From Methanobacteriota archaeon (GTDB lineage Archaea; Thermoplasmatota; Thermoplasmata; RBG-16-68-12): 45,441 bases of DNA. The position numbers were made by a program, and so were the translations under genes. Below are positions 44,638 to 45,441 of the stretch, piece after piece. The DNA lies in the NCBI GenBank assembly GCA_005878485.1, contig VBMG01000041.1, positions 1-45,441 of the forward strand, written 5' to 3'. Position 1 is the first letter of the stretch. Each line of letters starts with the position of its first letter. The notes beneath the pieces are model-generated. The model was given only the letters and a program-made list of their open reading frames with translations. It did no database searches and was not told where the DNA came from.

Positions 44638-45441
44638 GTGAGGCAGGCGCTTTGCGGTCGTTCGTCGTGGAGGCGCTGGCCGGGCTCGGCGCGGCGATTT
44701 CCGAGGGAGGCTCCCTCGTCTGGGTGAGAGCCCCCGAGTCGCTTCAGCGGGATCTCGAAGTGGCCGCGAACTTCGCGTTGGCCTTCGAGCCGGAACAAAG
44801 CGGCGCGTTCGACGCGGAGCTCGTCGCCCCGGGCAGCTACTTTCTCGAGCGGCTCGTCGCGGTGACGACGGCTCGCGGTCGGTGGGATACGTCGCGGTTC
44901 GAGCCCTCGGAGGCGGACTGGGTTTCGGTCGCATTGTCCGATTCGGGTTTCGGATCGGAGTCTGGGGTGCGCCTTCGTGTGTTGGCGATCGAAGACGGGG
45001 TCCTCCTCCTCTTTGGATTCCGCGTGACCTTGGTCTCGGACGAGAAGCGAGAGAGCTTCCACCTGATCGCCGTGTCGCCCGTCGATGGCTCGGCCTGGGC
45101 CGTCCTCCCTGACCCCGAGGATCCGAGGTTGGTCCCAGACGCGCCGATCGACTTCCACCCGGATCTCGAGGCGGCCTACCGTTTCGCAATCGAAGCGGTT
45201 CGAGACGAGACGCGGGCCGAGGTCGACCGATTCCGATCGAGAAGTCTGGGCCTCTTGGAAGAAGAGGTACGGAGGGTCTTCGCGTACTTCGACAACACGC
45301 TCGCGGGGATCCGCGAGGCGGACCCGGAAGGATCCCAAGATCTCCTGCGGGCGGTCATGGCCGAGCGAGACCGGCGGCTCGCGGAGGCGGTCGAACGGTT
45401 CGATCCGAAGGCAAAGGCCTCCCTCTGTTCGGTACGCGCCG
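44634..45441 (+). CDS. SNF2-partner protein of unknown function (cut by window end)
   Basis: 269 residues visible, no stop before the window end. Begins MSEAGALRSFVVEALAGLGA. First part alpha/beta (LVWVRAPESLQRDLEVAANF, LRVLAIEDGVLLLFGFRVTL), then a long helical stretch rich in Arg/Glu (about 185-260), probably a coiled coil. No catalytic motif or membrane helix seen. It is translationally coupled to the SNF2 gene, recalling the YqhH-YqhG pair of Bacillus in layout; homology to YqhG was not established. Probably the accessory subunit of the ATPase. Confidence 0.75.
   Translation, partial: MSEAGALRSFVVEALAGLGAAISEGGSLVWVRAPESLQRDLEVAANFALAFEPEQSGAFDAELVAPGSYFLERLVAVTTARGRWDTSRFEPSEADWVSVALSDSGFGSESGVRLRVLAIEDGVLLLFGFRVTLVSDEKRESFHLIAVSPVDGSAWAVLPDPEDPRLVPDAPIDFHPDLEAAYRFAIEAVRDETRAEVDRFRSRSLGLLEEEVRRVFAYFDNTLAGIREADPEGSQDLLRAVMAERDRRLAEAVERFDPKAKASLCSVRA

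Overview
The window comes from a high-GC archaeon of the Thermoplasmata or a close euryarchaeal relative. The evidence is an undivided archaeal rpoB followed by rpoA1 and rpoA2, the PolD large subunit (DP2), archaeal uL11/uL1/uL10/P1, aEF-1beta, the archaeosine enzyme RaSEA, TrmB-family regulators, a 5S rRNA gene not linked to 16S/23S, and many genes whose TATA-like boxes lie about 26 bases before the start codon (leaderless transcripts). Assignment below the class level is not possible from this sequence alone.

Layout. 1-3108: ribosomal stalk operon (uL11 tail, uL1, uL10, L12), with a divergent TrmB regulator inserted between uL11 and uL1. 3316-6130: an unassigned small protein, RaSEA, and a membrane protein with zinc ribbons and a SAP-like helix. 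6260-9457: tRNA-Thr(UGU), an RNase H-like protein lacking its last acidic residue, and an arsenic cluster (arsM, a 37-residue cysteine-rich peptide directly behind it, a divergent TrmB-type regulator with C-terminal cysteines), then an HTH regulator with a four-cysteine tail. 9479-13403: three glycosyltransferase genes. 13507-19246: zinc-ribbon membrane protein, DNA polymerase D large subunit, thioredoxin, KaiC-like ATPase and a two-wHTH regulator. 19331-23899: a 1522-residue membrane-anchored protein with three zinc ribbons, TPR, about 70 residues of VNG/TNG repeats, and a large outside region with DUF11-like domains. 23989-30458: 5S rRNA with an extra hairpin, a DHFR/RibD-like reductase, a preflagellin/prepilin peptidase, a Rab-like small GTPase, an APC transporter fused to two USP domains, a TauE/SafE permease, aEF-1beta and its zinc-ribbon partner. 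30576-41214: tRNA-Lys(UUU) carrying three introns, followed without a visible new promoter by rpoH-rpoB-rpoA1-rpoA2-rpl30e-nusA. rpoA2 contains an intein whose reading frame is broken in the endonuclease domain. 41297-45441: a DHA2-type MFS exporter, a SNF2 helicase and its translationally coupled partner, cut by the window end.

Most notable observations: (1) the tRNA-Lys(UUU) gene can be folded to a perfect 75-nt cloverleaf only after removal of three BHB introns (D-loop, 37/38, T-loop); (2) the rpoA2 intein keeps all splicing residues but has a deletion plus frame change in the homing endonuclease, raising the alternatives of sequence error, frameshifting, or a split intein; (3) an easily missed Cys-rich mini-protein in the arsM operon; (4) the VNG-repeat envelope protein. 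No CRISPR array, insertion sequence, prophage or origin was seen.
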